64,000 nt of DNA, from positions 151,761,976 through 151,825,975 of the forward strand of contig CM069432.1 in NCBI GenBank assembly GCA_035610365.1. Direction: 5' to 3'. Shown one piece after another: positions 54,674 to 64,000 of this stretch. The position numbers were made by a program, and so were the translations under genes. Within the stretch, counting starts at the first letter, position 1. Every line of letters begins with the position of its first letter. The notes beneath the pieces are model-generated. The model worked only from the letters and a program-made list of their open reading frames with translations, was not told the DNA's origin and searched no databases. This DNA comes from Aquatica leii (Eukaryota > Arthropoda > Insecta > Coleoptera > Lampyridae).

Positions 54674-55075
54674 TTATTTAATTATCTGTAAAAGATAAGA
54701 ATAAATAATACTCATACCTTCAATTTCAGTTCTTTTGTTCATTGAAGTTTCACACCTAATAATATGTAACATTTGTAAAAAGTTTCTTTTTTGTTGGTTT
54801 TTGTCTTCATCTAAAATTTTGATAGAGTTATAGTCCGGAGAATGCAAATTTTGATTACAATGAATTGATAACATACAACTATGTTTTTTTAATTTATTGT
54901 CACTTTTATGTGAAGTAATTCTATCAACTAATAATCTTCCGGTCTGCCCAATATAACATGAATTACAATCAAAACAAGAAATTTTATCAACTACATTTGA
55001 TTTTAAGTTTTGTGAAATAATATCTTTTAATTTTGAGAAAACAGAACGTCCAATTAAGATGTAAGAACCTATCAA
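54674..55075 (-). pseudogene. Penelope-like element, GIY-YIG endonuclease domain
   Basis: The 133-codon frame holds the C-terminal endonuclease of Penelope-like retroelements. It reads KISCFDCNSCYIGQTGR, where CYIGQTGR is the second half of the GIY-YIG motif, then DRITSHKSD with the catalytic Arg region, LSIHCNQNLH, IKILDEDKNQQKRNFLQMLH with the conserved Glu position replaced in part, and IEGMSIIYSYLL at the end. The domain normally nicks target DNA for priming. The reverse transcriptase upstream (higher coordinates) is not found, so the copy is 5'-truncated, which is common for these elements. Confidence 0.75.
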
Positions 55076-55821
55076 TTCCGGTTATACCAGAAGTGACGTC
55101 AGCTTTTTTATTTTATATGGAATGCTATACTTTTTATTAATTTTTTTCAATTTTACGTGTAATTTTAAACTAATTTTGTTCTTTATCTTTATAACTCATT
55201 AACGGGTAAAGACCATCTAAATATGTATAGACCGTTCTATTTAAAAAAATTGAAGTTTACGCAGATAAAAGTTGTTAGCTTTGGCGTTAAATCTTGAACA
55301 CTCTGTATGTGTGTTGGCCCTTTACAAAAGGTTGTTTAAAAGATGATAATTTGAACGACTAGTCATACAAATATAACGTCTAAATATCTCAAAAACCGTT
55401 GAGTTTCTGAATAATGAGCTATGAACAACATTAGTAGTTATCTATATGAATGTATTTAGATAATTTACAACATCCAAAGAATATACCGTTGTACGTCATT
55501 AATTGTGTACCAATTTACCAAGTAATTTTCACTTTACTAAAAACATTCATAAGTTTGTATTTAAATAAATATAACAATTGCATAACAAGTTGGCAATACA
55601 TAAGTATAACATATTAGCACGATTCGTCAATTAAAAAGTTTTTGTCTTTGTCACACAAATGACAAAATGTATTTAAGCGCATGGCCGACTTTAAACTAAA
55701 AAATATTGCAATATTGATTTGATTTCGGCTGTCATCTATATGTCATTATTTGCGCTGTCAATTTCGTGTTGCAGTTATACATAATTCTACGCTTTTATAA
55801 ATACAATTAAAACAAATTATA
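55076..55821. other. Non-coding stretch upstream of the Penelope fragment
   Basis: No RT sequence or other gene is visible on either strand. Confidence 0.4.
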
Positions 55822-56089
55822 TTGGACTTTGAACAAGAAAGAGATAACGGTGGCCCCTTGGTACGAGAAGTAAAATACTAATTTTCCTAAGAAACATTTT
55901 AATCGGATTATTGATTTAGGGAGTAGCTAATAAACTTCAAATCTACGTTGCTACTACACCACAAATTTCTACCGGTTTCAAAGCTGGAAAATTACCTAAA
56001 AACCCTAAAAAGAAAACAACCCATAAGTCAGTTATCAATGTTCATTCGGTCGTAGAAGTAAAAATCGGGGATACGATACGATTCAAAAT
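55822..56089 (+). pseudogene. HTH exons of an IS630/Tc1-like transposase-type ORF
   Basis: Exon A (55822-55869) reads DFEQERDNGGPLV and ends at a GTAAAA donor. After a 50-bp intron with acceptor TTGATTTAG, exon B (55920-56089) continues with GVANKLQIYVATTPQISTGF, a Lys/Pro-rich linker, and GDTIRFKM before a perfect donor GTAAGT. The blocks ERDNGGPL, VANKL and IR resemble the N-terminal HTH plus linker of a transposase-related family common in insects. The assignment rests on pattern only. No catalytic DDE exon follows within view. Confidence 0.4.
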
Positions 56090-56292
56090 GTAAGTACTAT
56101 TAAATTATCTGCGAACTATTTATTGAATTTAATTTTTAGAAATATTTGTAACTGGCTACATTAAAAATTTCAAAAAAAGTGAGAAAATAATAACGTCGGT
56201 TTCAAATAAAAAAAATGAAGATAACTTAAAAGCATTATTTGAAATTCAATATGTTGCTTCAACAAGAGTGAAGTTTCTAAAGCGTAAAACGG

Positions 56293-58544
56293 GGTTCACA
56301 TCTACGCATTTCCATGCTGCAAATGGCTGCAACTAACATGCAACATTAAAAAATGTGCGTTAAAAGGTATCACACTATGCATTTTCATGCACATGTCTTA
56401 ATGGCGCATCGAAATGCAAACATTAGAACATGTTCTAATTTTTGATGCATTTCTAGTGACTTTCATAGGGATATTTTTACTTCCTTTCTCTTTTAAGGGG
56501 AGGTTTACTTGGATTTTTTCGAAAAAATCGATTTCTTTTTTTTTGATAATATGTAAGCTACATATGTCTAGAATTTTTGTGTGAAAGGAGTTTTCGATCC
56601 GAAACATATTTATGTAACTAAAGCGTCTTGAACGCACCTACTGCACGCGCGCTGAATGACGCTCAAGTCAGTTCACCGCGCGGACCAAACTGAAGGCAGC
56701 GTATTTATTTAAAATGTGCAGTTTATCAAAATATAAATGAACGAATATGATTTGGTAATAGTAAAAGAAATTTACAATAACGATAAACAATAGATTTTTA
56801 AAAATTTTCAATTTATTGATTTAAATAGTTATTCTTTGTTTTACAACTGAACTAAAAGTAATACTTGTATAAAAACGTAACAAATGTCATATAACTCTCA
56901 ATAAGGGGTGTCATAAACTATGCCCAGATAAAATAAACATAATAGAAATAACCGCCTTGATTAGACCCCTGTTTATGAATTTGTCTAAGAATAAAATTTG
57001 GAAAACTATATTTTATTCTTTAAAAAACTAATTTTATAGTTTACGGGAGCGATGTAAATAATAGATATCAATAAAACCTTTTTTTCTCATGTTTTATATA
57101 GTTATTTACTTAATCGAGCGTGCACATTTTTATTAAAATTAAACAAAGTAAAACCGACGAGAACCTCCAGTTGTTGCTAACGTTTTTCGCCGTCATATTT
57201 TCTCATTTCAATAAAATGCCGAAAACGAGACCAGGAATTTCTCAGGGTCGGAAAAAACATTTCGAATGAAATCAATTTACGGCTATAAAAGGCCCATAAG
57301 TTGTAAATCTCTTTTAAATTATAGAACAAAAATTTTTTGGTTGGCCATATTGGATCCGCCATTTTTAATTTTGCAAATTTGATTTAAGATTCGTATTCAG
57401 CGACCCCGAAAACGTATAGCAACTAATACTTGTCATGCAAACGAGAATATAATCCCCAGCTAAACTTTACCACAACTTTAAACACGTTTTTCTCGAAACT
57501 ACATTTTTTACCACAACTTCGAGCATAGGGCTTGCACAATTCATTTGATTTACATTCTGCAAAGTATGTCTTAAAAGATATACTTTTTTGTATGACTTAT
57601 ACCTAAAATGAAGAAAAAAAGTGTTAATCAATGTTTTTTAAGCGAGTTTAAAGTTAAAAAAAAGAGGTAAAAAATTAACTTTTATGTTCTAGTGTCCATA
57701 TTTTTGTTAATTTTGGTCCAACTTCATTCTAGTTAGGTATAAGTCATAAGGAATTTTATAAACTTTAATACCAAAAAATATTTTTGATTTTGGTTGACCA
57801 CCAGACGGTGAAGACTCGAAGTTGTGGATCAATTTTGTGTCAATAGCAGTCCATGCAAACCGCCATTCTAAAACGCCATTTTGTTTTTAAATTTTCAAAA
57901 AAATATTACTTATTGCTAAATTCTTGACGAATATAATGATCAAAATCAGAAGTTTGTAAGTATTTTTATTCTGGCACAAATAAACGTCAAAGTTTGCTTA
58001 CTTTTCAGCCAAATACAAGTAAACCTCCCCTTAATCGGTCCCTAGGGGAAATTGAGTTCCTAAATACTGTATTTTCTTTTACAATATCATGTTCTACCAA
58101 TTTAAGTAACTCATTACAAGTTTCTTCGTTCATTCAGATAAAGTTTTTATAATTTTCTTTATCCGATATTGCTAATTTTTTGTGAAATAAACTTATATTT
58201 CCCTGATTTTCATAGCGTTCCAAAATTTATAAACGTACCCACCATTGTCTTTTTTTTTATTAATAGTGAGTGATGCACATGCACCAATTATTAACAGCAA
58301 CAAAGTTTCTTCAAAATCCATTATAAATAAAAAACAACTATTAAGAGAAGGAAATGTCTCAATATTAGGTTATTATTATATGCTTCAATTGTGTCAACAT
58401 TATTCAAACAAAGTTCAGAAATCTACTTAAATGCGCGTAAAAATGCATTCATGTGAACGGCTTGACGTATTTCGAAATGCGCATTAAAGCATGCACACGT
58501 GTATGCATCTTTTAAGGCTGCATGGAAATGCGTAAATGTGAACC
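56293..58544. mobile_element. Outer TIR element (25-bp ends), host of a nested insertion
   Basis: The ends GGTTCACATCTACGCATTTC (56293 on) and its inverse complement (to 58544) form 25-bp inverted repeats with one mismatch. Similar short motifs (TGCATTT, ATGCGCATT) recur just inside both ends. Without the nested 1.5-kb element the outer element would be about 0.7 kb. Harbinger-type MITEs have ends of this style, but I saw no decisive 3-bp duplication. No transposase ORF. Confidence 0.5.
56497..58030. mobile_element. 1,534-bp TTAA-flanked element nested in the outer one
   Basis: TTAA (56493-56496), GGGGAGGTTTACTTG, interior, CAAGTAAACCTCCCC, TTAA (58031-58034). The 15-bp inverted repeats are perfect and TTAA flanks both sides, the signature of piggyBac or Kolobok-type insertion. 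The interior has only short frames, so it is non-autonomous. It includes a repeated theme ATGGCGGATCCAATATGG near 57345. Confidence 0.65.
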
Positions 58545-59661
58545 ACATTTTATACTACAAACTTAACTAGCAAAAAACCTTTTCAATGTTTATACTTAGA
58601 CCAAACTTGGATTTTTGATAAAATATCTACAAAATAATTGCAAGATAATAGTTCAAATACCATTTGGCAGTTTAATCTTTAATCAGTAATTGAATCAGTT
58701 TATTTTAGTATCATATATTAAAACATTTTTTTAAATTTACATTTATTGTACTGTGTGAACTAAAAACATAGTGCGAATACACATACTTTTATTACAAATA
58801 TTTAAAATTTGATTCAAGTTCTTAAATTTCACAAAATTTTATAGTTTCAAGCAATTCCATTTTGAAAAATAGCGATGCTGTTGTAAGGTACAAGTAACTA
58901 CAAAGTACAATTTGTTTAATTTAGATCTCATCTCAGTATTGCGAGGCGCCGTCTGCGACGCAGTTTAACCTGATGTTTTAAAATTTTATACTATTATTGT
59001 GATGAGTGCTAACAATCCAGCAATTTAAACGATGTATAGAGAATGTTTCCAAATTAGTTAAAATGTTACTAAATAACAAATAAGAACAAATTAATTTAAA
59101 ATTTGTTAAATTTGTAATCATATTACAGTAGTCTGATATAGTCGTTGCCACGAAATATGATGGCTGAATAAATCGCTAAATTAACTTCATTGTTAATTAA
59201 CATTCGTCATAAACCGCTTATTTACCTACATTTCAAAGTTTCAACTTGATCGAGTATATAACTTACGAACAAAGCATGTTCAAGTTCAATTTAAACTATC
59301 ATTTGTGTAATCCAAATAATTCTTAGTTTTTGTTTAATTATAACAAATTTTAAAAAAAGTGTTCTTTAACAAATATTAATTTTCTAGGTTAGTATACGGA
59401 TTAATAGCAGTGCCAACACTAGATATTTAGTAAATATTAGTTTTTACCCAGCATCACAACATTTTTAACAAACTTCAAAAAAGAAGGTGCTTCTCCCCAG
59501 GCAGCATACTAACGTTTTATTGACGTCGGATTACGTACGCTATTATGACTATTGAATATCACTTTTAACAATGTATATTACTTTATTTACTAATTGTACC
59601 TAAATTATCCGTAAACATATAGATACTGATTCGGTCTAAAATGATTTATTCAATCAATACT
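58545..59661. other. Non-coding stretch
   Basis: No gene, RNA or repeat was recognised between the nested TIR elements and the promoter at 59.7 kb. Confidence 0.4.
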
Positions 59662-59797
59662 GAAACGTTCTCAAATTCAAGAGCCTTCTCGAAGTTGTTA
59701 TCCATCTTCTAGAACGTATATCGAAAGATATAGAACACTCGAGAACGATTTCCAAAATCTGTATATATACGGAACAAACAAATCGTAGGTCAGTTAT
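59662..59797 (+). promoter_or_regulatory. Heat-shock-type promoter: HSE cluster, TATA box, initiator
   Basis: Two perfect TTCnnGAA dyads (59686-59693, CTTCTCGAAG; 59707-59714, CTTCTAGAAC) lie among several single GAA/TTC pentamers (59662-59752). TATATATA follows at 59762-59769, and TCAGTT (59790-59795) matches the arthropod initiator, with its A exactly 30 bp from the first T of the TATA box. Together this is a good core promoter with heat-shock factor sites. No long ORF follows. The first ATG (59802) opens a 6-codon frame, and AATAAA occurs about 50 bp after the predicted start, so it could also be an LTR of an unrecognised retroelement. Confidence 0.5.
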
Positions 59798-60693
59798 TGC
59801 CGTAATGCGAAGACAGCAGTGTTAAGATTATTCAAGTCTAAATAAATAAGTCGTTAGCGCGTGTGTGTAAATAAATATACAGAAAATAATCTTGTACGTG
59901 ACTTTAGTGTAAACAAGTGTGTGAAGCTATCCGCGGACTTTATCTTATCTTCGTGTAAGTGATATAAATTAGTGTAAGTGTTTTTATTAAATATTATTAG
60001 ATTTAATTAGTTCGGTTAATTTAAAAGTGTACATATTTCTAGTATAAGTAAAAATATTTTTAGTAGTTTAAATAAATTACTTTTAATAATAAAATTCGCA
60101 ACAATACTATTTTAAAACAGAAAATGCATTATTTCTTTACTTGGTCTATACTGAATCGCTAATTGTCAATCTTTATTTAATCCTGTATAGATACAGTACA
60201 CACTCGATAAATATTTTTACGGTATTTTCTTTACAGATTCTCGATTTCATCTCTACTTGTCCTTTACGTGTTGCGCTTGTGTGTTTGTATTATCTTTGTG
60301 AAATACAGTAAAACTTAGTACTTTACCCATAAATTGGCAAGTTGAGTTGCCTAGTTAATTCTATTGTTTTCACTGCCGTTTACGTTTTGTTTAATATTTA
60401 TTTATAGACTTCACCCGCGTATGTATTACATTTATATTATATTTTAGATTATACGATAACCTCAAATATATCTATAAAACATAAAATATAAAAAACTCTA
60501 ATAATAAAAGAAGAAGGAAGTATGGAAGTAGGCTGTCAGCAGAAAATAAGAAAAATATTTTAGAAGTAAACAAATAATCACTGTCAATGAATTAAAAAAA
60601 ATGAATAATTCTCACAGATAAATGATAAGAGCGTCGGTTGCAGTTTTCTTAGTAGCTTTTTGGTGAAAGAAAAAACATTTTTTTTTAAATATC
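59798..60693. other. Transcribed-like but non-coding region after the promoter
   Basis: No ORF above 60 codons. Possible donor sites (GTAAGTG near 59955 and 59976) suggest a leader with an intron or a non-coding RNA. From about 60500 the Tc1/mariner remnant begins. Confidence 0.3.
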
Positions 60694-61288
60694 ATTTGGA
60701 CAGATGAGTATAAATTTACAAATTTGGGATTATTTAATCGGCAAAATAAACACTATTGGACCAAAGAAAATCCACATTTGGTATTTGAATGTTTTGAACA
60801 ATCTAGTACTAAATTTTGTTGAACCTTCTCTTCAATAATTACGTTTTTTGTGGTGGCAGCAGGATGAAGCACCGGCACACAATGCAAGAATCGTCACCAA
60901 CCGATTGCATAAACTCTTCTCTGCTAGATGAATGATAACAAATGGACCAGTTGCTTAAACTGATAGGTTTTTGGATCTAAAACCTTCAGATTTCATTTTA
61001 TGGGAATATATAAATCTAAAAGACCTACAAAGAGCTGTTTTACTAGTAATAACTGCCATTCCCCGGAGAAAAATACGTGTCGTAGAAAACTCAGTTAAAA
61101 AGCGTCTACGACTTACTTTGGAAGAACGTGTAAAAATTGTAACGTTATTTGAAGAACGTAAAAAACAAACCGAAATTGCTCAACTATTGAAGTGTTCGCA
61201 TTGTGCCGTCCACTATGCAATTAGCGCTTTAAAAATACTTGTTCACACGGGAACCGTAGAAAAATTAGAAGAAAAAAAGTGGCAATGA
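60694..61288 (+). pseudogene. Rearranged Tc1/mariner transposase remnant
   Basis: Three blocks are visible. 60694-60822 reads IWTDEYKFTNLGLFNRQNKH, with the first catalytic Asp in WTDE. 60854-61120 reads WQQDEAPAHNARIVTNRLHK (second Asp), two in-frame stops, then DLKPSDFILWEYI with the third acidic position, and a typical C-terminus with VVENSVKKRLRL. Directly fused in the same frame is RLTLEERVKIVTLFEERKKQ with IAQLLKCSHCAVHYA, the helix-turn-helix that should be the N-terminus. The natural order HTH-DDE is thus reversed, implying two partial copies joined or a rearranged one. Dead. Confidence 0.7.
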
Positions 61289-62619
61289 AACCGTTGATTG
61301 ACGATTAAACGCTAATAAATAAGTGCAAGTCGCTATCGTCGAGTTAAATAGTGCCGACATAAAACATCTCAAGATAATTTTTCCATATTATGAATTGAAG
61401 TATATTTTTATTTATGTTTAAGATCACGTTGTGTTACCGTAAATTATCTTTAAATTGATTAATTTTTGTAACTTAATAACCTAAAATCAACCGATAAGAG
61501 TTGGATATTTTGTAAGATTGCCTTATATGAGCATGCAATCGGAACGACACCAGCTAGGAGATGTAACGTAAAAAGGGGCAGATTAGAATATCTAATAGTA
61601 ACTTAAAATTTAAAAAATAGATAAGATAATTTAGAAAAATAAATTGTTCTTCAAAAAAATTCTATCTTTGCAAATAACGTCAGGAAATTGAAAATAAAAC
61701 TTGAAAAATTCACTGAAATCAAATTGTGATATGTGGTACGACGTCGAATTCTAACTTCGATTGTTGAGATCTGCGCAAGTGTTAACGTACACAAACACGA
61801 TACTGTCTTCTCGGAACGCATAAAACTGATAATTTTACAGAAAGAACATTCGTGTTTTTATTATTCAGTACAAATACATAAATATGAAATTAGTTGTAAT
61901 TTTATTTTCTATAACTTTTGTAGATGTAAAAAATACATGATTATAAAACTAGTTGTAATTTTTTATTTTCTACAACTTTTGTCTAAAATAATTGAATCGG
62001 TTATTTGGAAAAGGGCACCTCTACACTATCTACACTAAATTAAATTTTACACTACAAAGAAAAAAGTGTTATAAATAAACATTCTGCACTGACTGCAGTA
62101 AAACACTTCTAGTATACTGTTTTTGTACCAAAAAAAGCGTATACAGAAATATAAAAAACTAACAAAACAAAATTATCTAAATATGCTCTTGTGTATTTAG
62201 TTTTACATATTATGTAAAATCCCTATGTAGTATGTACTAACATCTATTCTACACCGGTATATACAAAAATACACGCAAAAAATGCAATACAGTAAAACCT
62301 CTATTATCCGAATTAATAAAACGCAGACTGCTCGGGACTAGCAAAAAATTCAGATTTACAAAACAAGAAATTTGAACAGGCTATTCTCATTAAAAAACAC
62401 ATTTTACTAAAAATAATATATGTGTATATTATATATTAAAAAACTCATAACTAAAAAAATAATAAAAAATTAGTTAAAAAAAACATATCCACGTGATACC
62501 TAAATCGTTTTAATTCTGTTTTAATGTTAGTAAAGGTACCATGTAGTTCATATAAAACTGTTTCAATTTAGACTTCATCATTTTCCAAAAAACGTCATCT
62601 CTCTCGATTTTCTCGCAAA
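61289..62619. other. Non-coding stretch
   Basis: Nothing recognised. A 101-codon frame at 61733-62038 has no known motif; the sequence there contains an imperfect direct repeat (AAACTAGTTGTAATTTT near 61889 and 61947). Confidence 0.35.
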
Positions 62620-64000
62620 TCATGTCCATCTTCCTCCTGTTATTTGTAATTGCCCCTGTATTTGATAGAAATAGTCGTGCGATCTTTTTAGCTTTACAGC
62701 ATTTTCTTGCAACGATAAATACAATACTAGTTTGCGTTCAGCTGCTTCTCTCGACGATATTTTTAATTTTGCCATTTTGTAAGGGCACTTTATTTCAATT
62801 AAACCATCTTCGCCCACTAATCCGTTAAGAGTAGCACCAAGATACGGAGTTTCTGTAGACAATCCACAGCCTTGAACTACCTGTCCAAATTCTTGTGAAA
62901 ATTGTCGTTTTGCTATTTCTTCATGATCCCGACCCTAATTTGTCGCGACGCTTCCAGAAAAAGTCGAATAAAGTAACCTGTTTGCAATTATCTTCCCATC
63001 TGTTGTTTGGCGTCTCTTACAAACAATACCAAAATTTGATGCCGTGAGTCGCAAACTTCTTTCTTTTTTCCAAAGATTACTTGTACTTTGCCCAACAGTA
63101 TTGCGTTCTAAAGAGATTAATTCATCTCGTATTTTATTTAATGAATTTAATATACATGATTTCTTTTCCTCTAATTCTTCTGTTTCATTTTCTTATAAAT
63201 AACGCGCTGATATTCCTCACTTCGGTTATAAGAAATGCACGCTGCGTGACATCTCACCTGGTAACTACTTTTCAAAAAAAGTTGGCCCTTTTCCCCCCTA
63301 CAAATTTTGCAACAATTGCGTTATAAGTCTCCACGGCATTACTGTTCATGTTTAAAATTAAACTGTGCATGATAACACAGGCAACTACAACAGGCTACAA
63401 TATCGTCAAATAAACCACAATCGATCATGTCCCGTATTTCATTTCTTTCGTTTTCTTTAGCGCCACTGCAAAAATACAATCGGTGTGGTCTCCAAAAACA
63501 TGCTTTGGGCAATTAATAATGTCTTTCTTTAAGGCATTTAGTTGCTCTTAAACGGTTTTCTTCTCCTTCCGTCTGTAGTTCACAGCGGTATTGACACCTA
63601 TCCTAAGTCGTTAGATGTTTGATTTTAATAGCTTGCGTAATTGGGGCCTTACACTGCTTCCTTTTGAACTAATTTTTTGTGTCGATATTTCTCGCAATTT
63701 GGTACAAAAATTGCAAAGAAGATTCCTGCATTCAACTTTTTCGATTAAAATGTCATTTCCGTATGGTTTATTTGCACACAAGCTTTTGTAGACACTACTA
63801 TCCCCGCCTCCAATAAGTTGAGTGTACTTTAAGCGATGCATTTCCACACTTCGCTTAAAACCCTCTAATATAATGTCAGATTCCATTGCCGTAGATGTTC
63901 TCGACCAGTTTTTGTAACATTTGTGTTTGCCTACTGTAATATTTTTTCGTTTTACCCTTTCACAACATAGGGCAATATTTGTTCTTAACGGTGACAAATA
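62620..64000 (-). pseudogene. Second, divergent Mutator-like/YqaJ element copy (partial)
   Basis: Read on the minus strand from the window end, the same domain order as at 31.2-32.7 kb is found. CCERVKRKN and KNWSRTSTAMESDIILEGF come first, then LIGGGDSSV (second-Asp block), VECRNLLCN, and after several frameshifts NSNAVETYNAIVAKFVGGKR (Glu block). The YqaJ part follows with LLYSTFSGS, FSQEFGQVVQGCG, LGATLNGLVG (catalytic SPDG changed to TLNG), LIEIKCP and YFYQIQGQL, ending at 62620. The lost Asp in the nuclease block and many frameshifts show it is dead. The N-terminal part lies beyond the window. It is clearly diverged from the first copy, so it is not a recent duplicate. Confidence 0.75.

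Noticed and set aside
1-64000. CRISPR arrays, operons, Shine-Dalgarno sites or prokaryotic origins
   Set aside because: Introns, retrotransposon families and composition show an animal genome; the only regular direct repeats are satellites and minisatellites.

Overview
The window is a stretch of AT-rich animal genome, almost certainly from an insect. The evidence is the mix of mobile elements: a BEL/Pao element, two Mag-like Ty3/gypsy elements with serine-tRNA primer sites, an errantivirus-type endogenous retrovirus with a baculovirus-F-like env, a THAP/P-type transposase, a Mutator-like transposase carrying a YqaJ nuclease domain, hAT, Tc1/mariner and Penelope-like (GIY-YIG) remnants, and many MITEs. 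Introns of 50-60 bp with GTAAGT/GTGAGT donors also fit an insect. I see no conserved single-copy host gene that I can name. Almost every recognisable coding segment comes from a transposon, and most are broken.

Layout. 0-7 kb: an array of AGGTCA half-sites, a MITE with an internal tandem duplication, one small two-exon candidate gene (1790-2199), a Penelope-like remnant with inverted repeats and hammerhead-like motifs, a decayed THAP exon and a CCCGGTTG MITE. 8.5-8.7 kb: an LTR with a polypurine tract (minus strand). 8.76-14.63 kb: a segment bounded by terminal inverted repeats that contains a decayed P-element transposase (minus). 14.77-16.82 kb: another TIR-bounded element with no ORF. 17.1-23.6 kb: a decayed errantivirus (minus), with gag, pol, env and one inverted env piece. 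24.6-28.3 kb: pieces of a Mag-like gag, its 5' LTR and primer site, broken up by a MITE, a tRNA-like SINE head and a 307-bp inverted repeat.

29.8-37.2 kb: a Mutator-like transposase/YqaJ element (plus strand, two introns) split by a 4.2-kb LTR element (32715-36902, TSD CATA) that itself holds a 47/42-bp satellite. 39.0-40.1 kb: a minisatellite split by an insertion with CCCA/TGGG ends. 41.43-47.18 kb: a Mag-like LTR element (TSD GTATT) interrupted by a 946-bp hAT element (8-bp TSD). 47.22-53.18 kb: a complete BEL/Pao element with an uninterrupted 1,719-residue polyprotein and apparently identical LTRs. 53.6-56.1 kb: an unidentified exon with an in-frame TGA, Penelope-like GIY-YIG and hammerhead-like motifs, and HTH transposase exons. 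56.3-58.5 kb: two nested TIR elements, the inner one flanked by TTAA. 59.66-59.8 kb: a promoter with heat-shock-type sites, a TATA box and an initiator but no ORF behind it. 60.7-61.3 kb: a rearranged Tc1/mariner remnant. 62.6-64 kb: a second, divergent copy of the Mutator/YqaJ element on the minus strand, running off the end.

The genes do not form a pathway. The window is a record of nested insertions. From LTR divergence and intact ORFs, the BEL element is probably youngest, the Mag-like element (one LTR difference seen) and the LTR element in the Mutator copy (three differences seen) are somewhat older, and the errantivirus, P-type and Penelope remnants look much older. The most unusual items are the transposase-YqaJ fusion element, the hammerhead-like motifs, the long hairpin at 26.4-27.4 kb, the orphan heat-shock-type promoter and the AGGTCA array.
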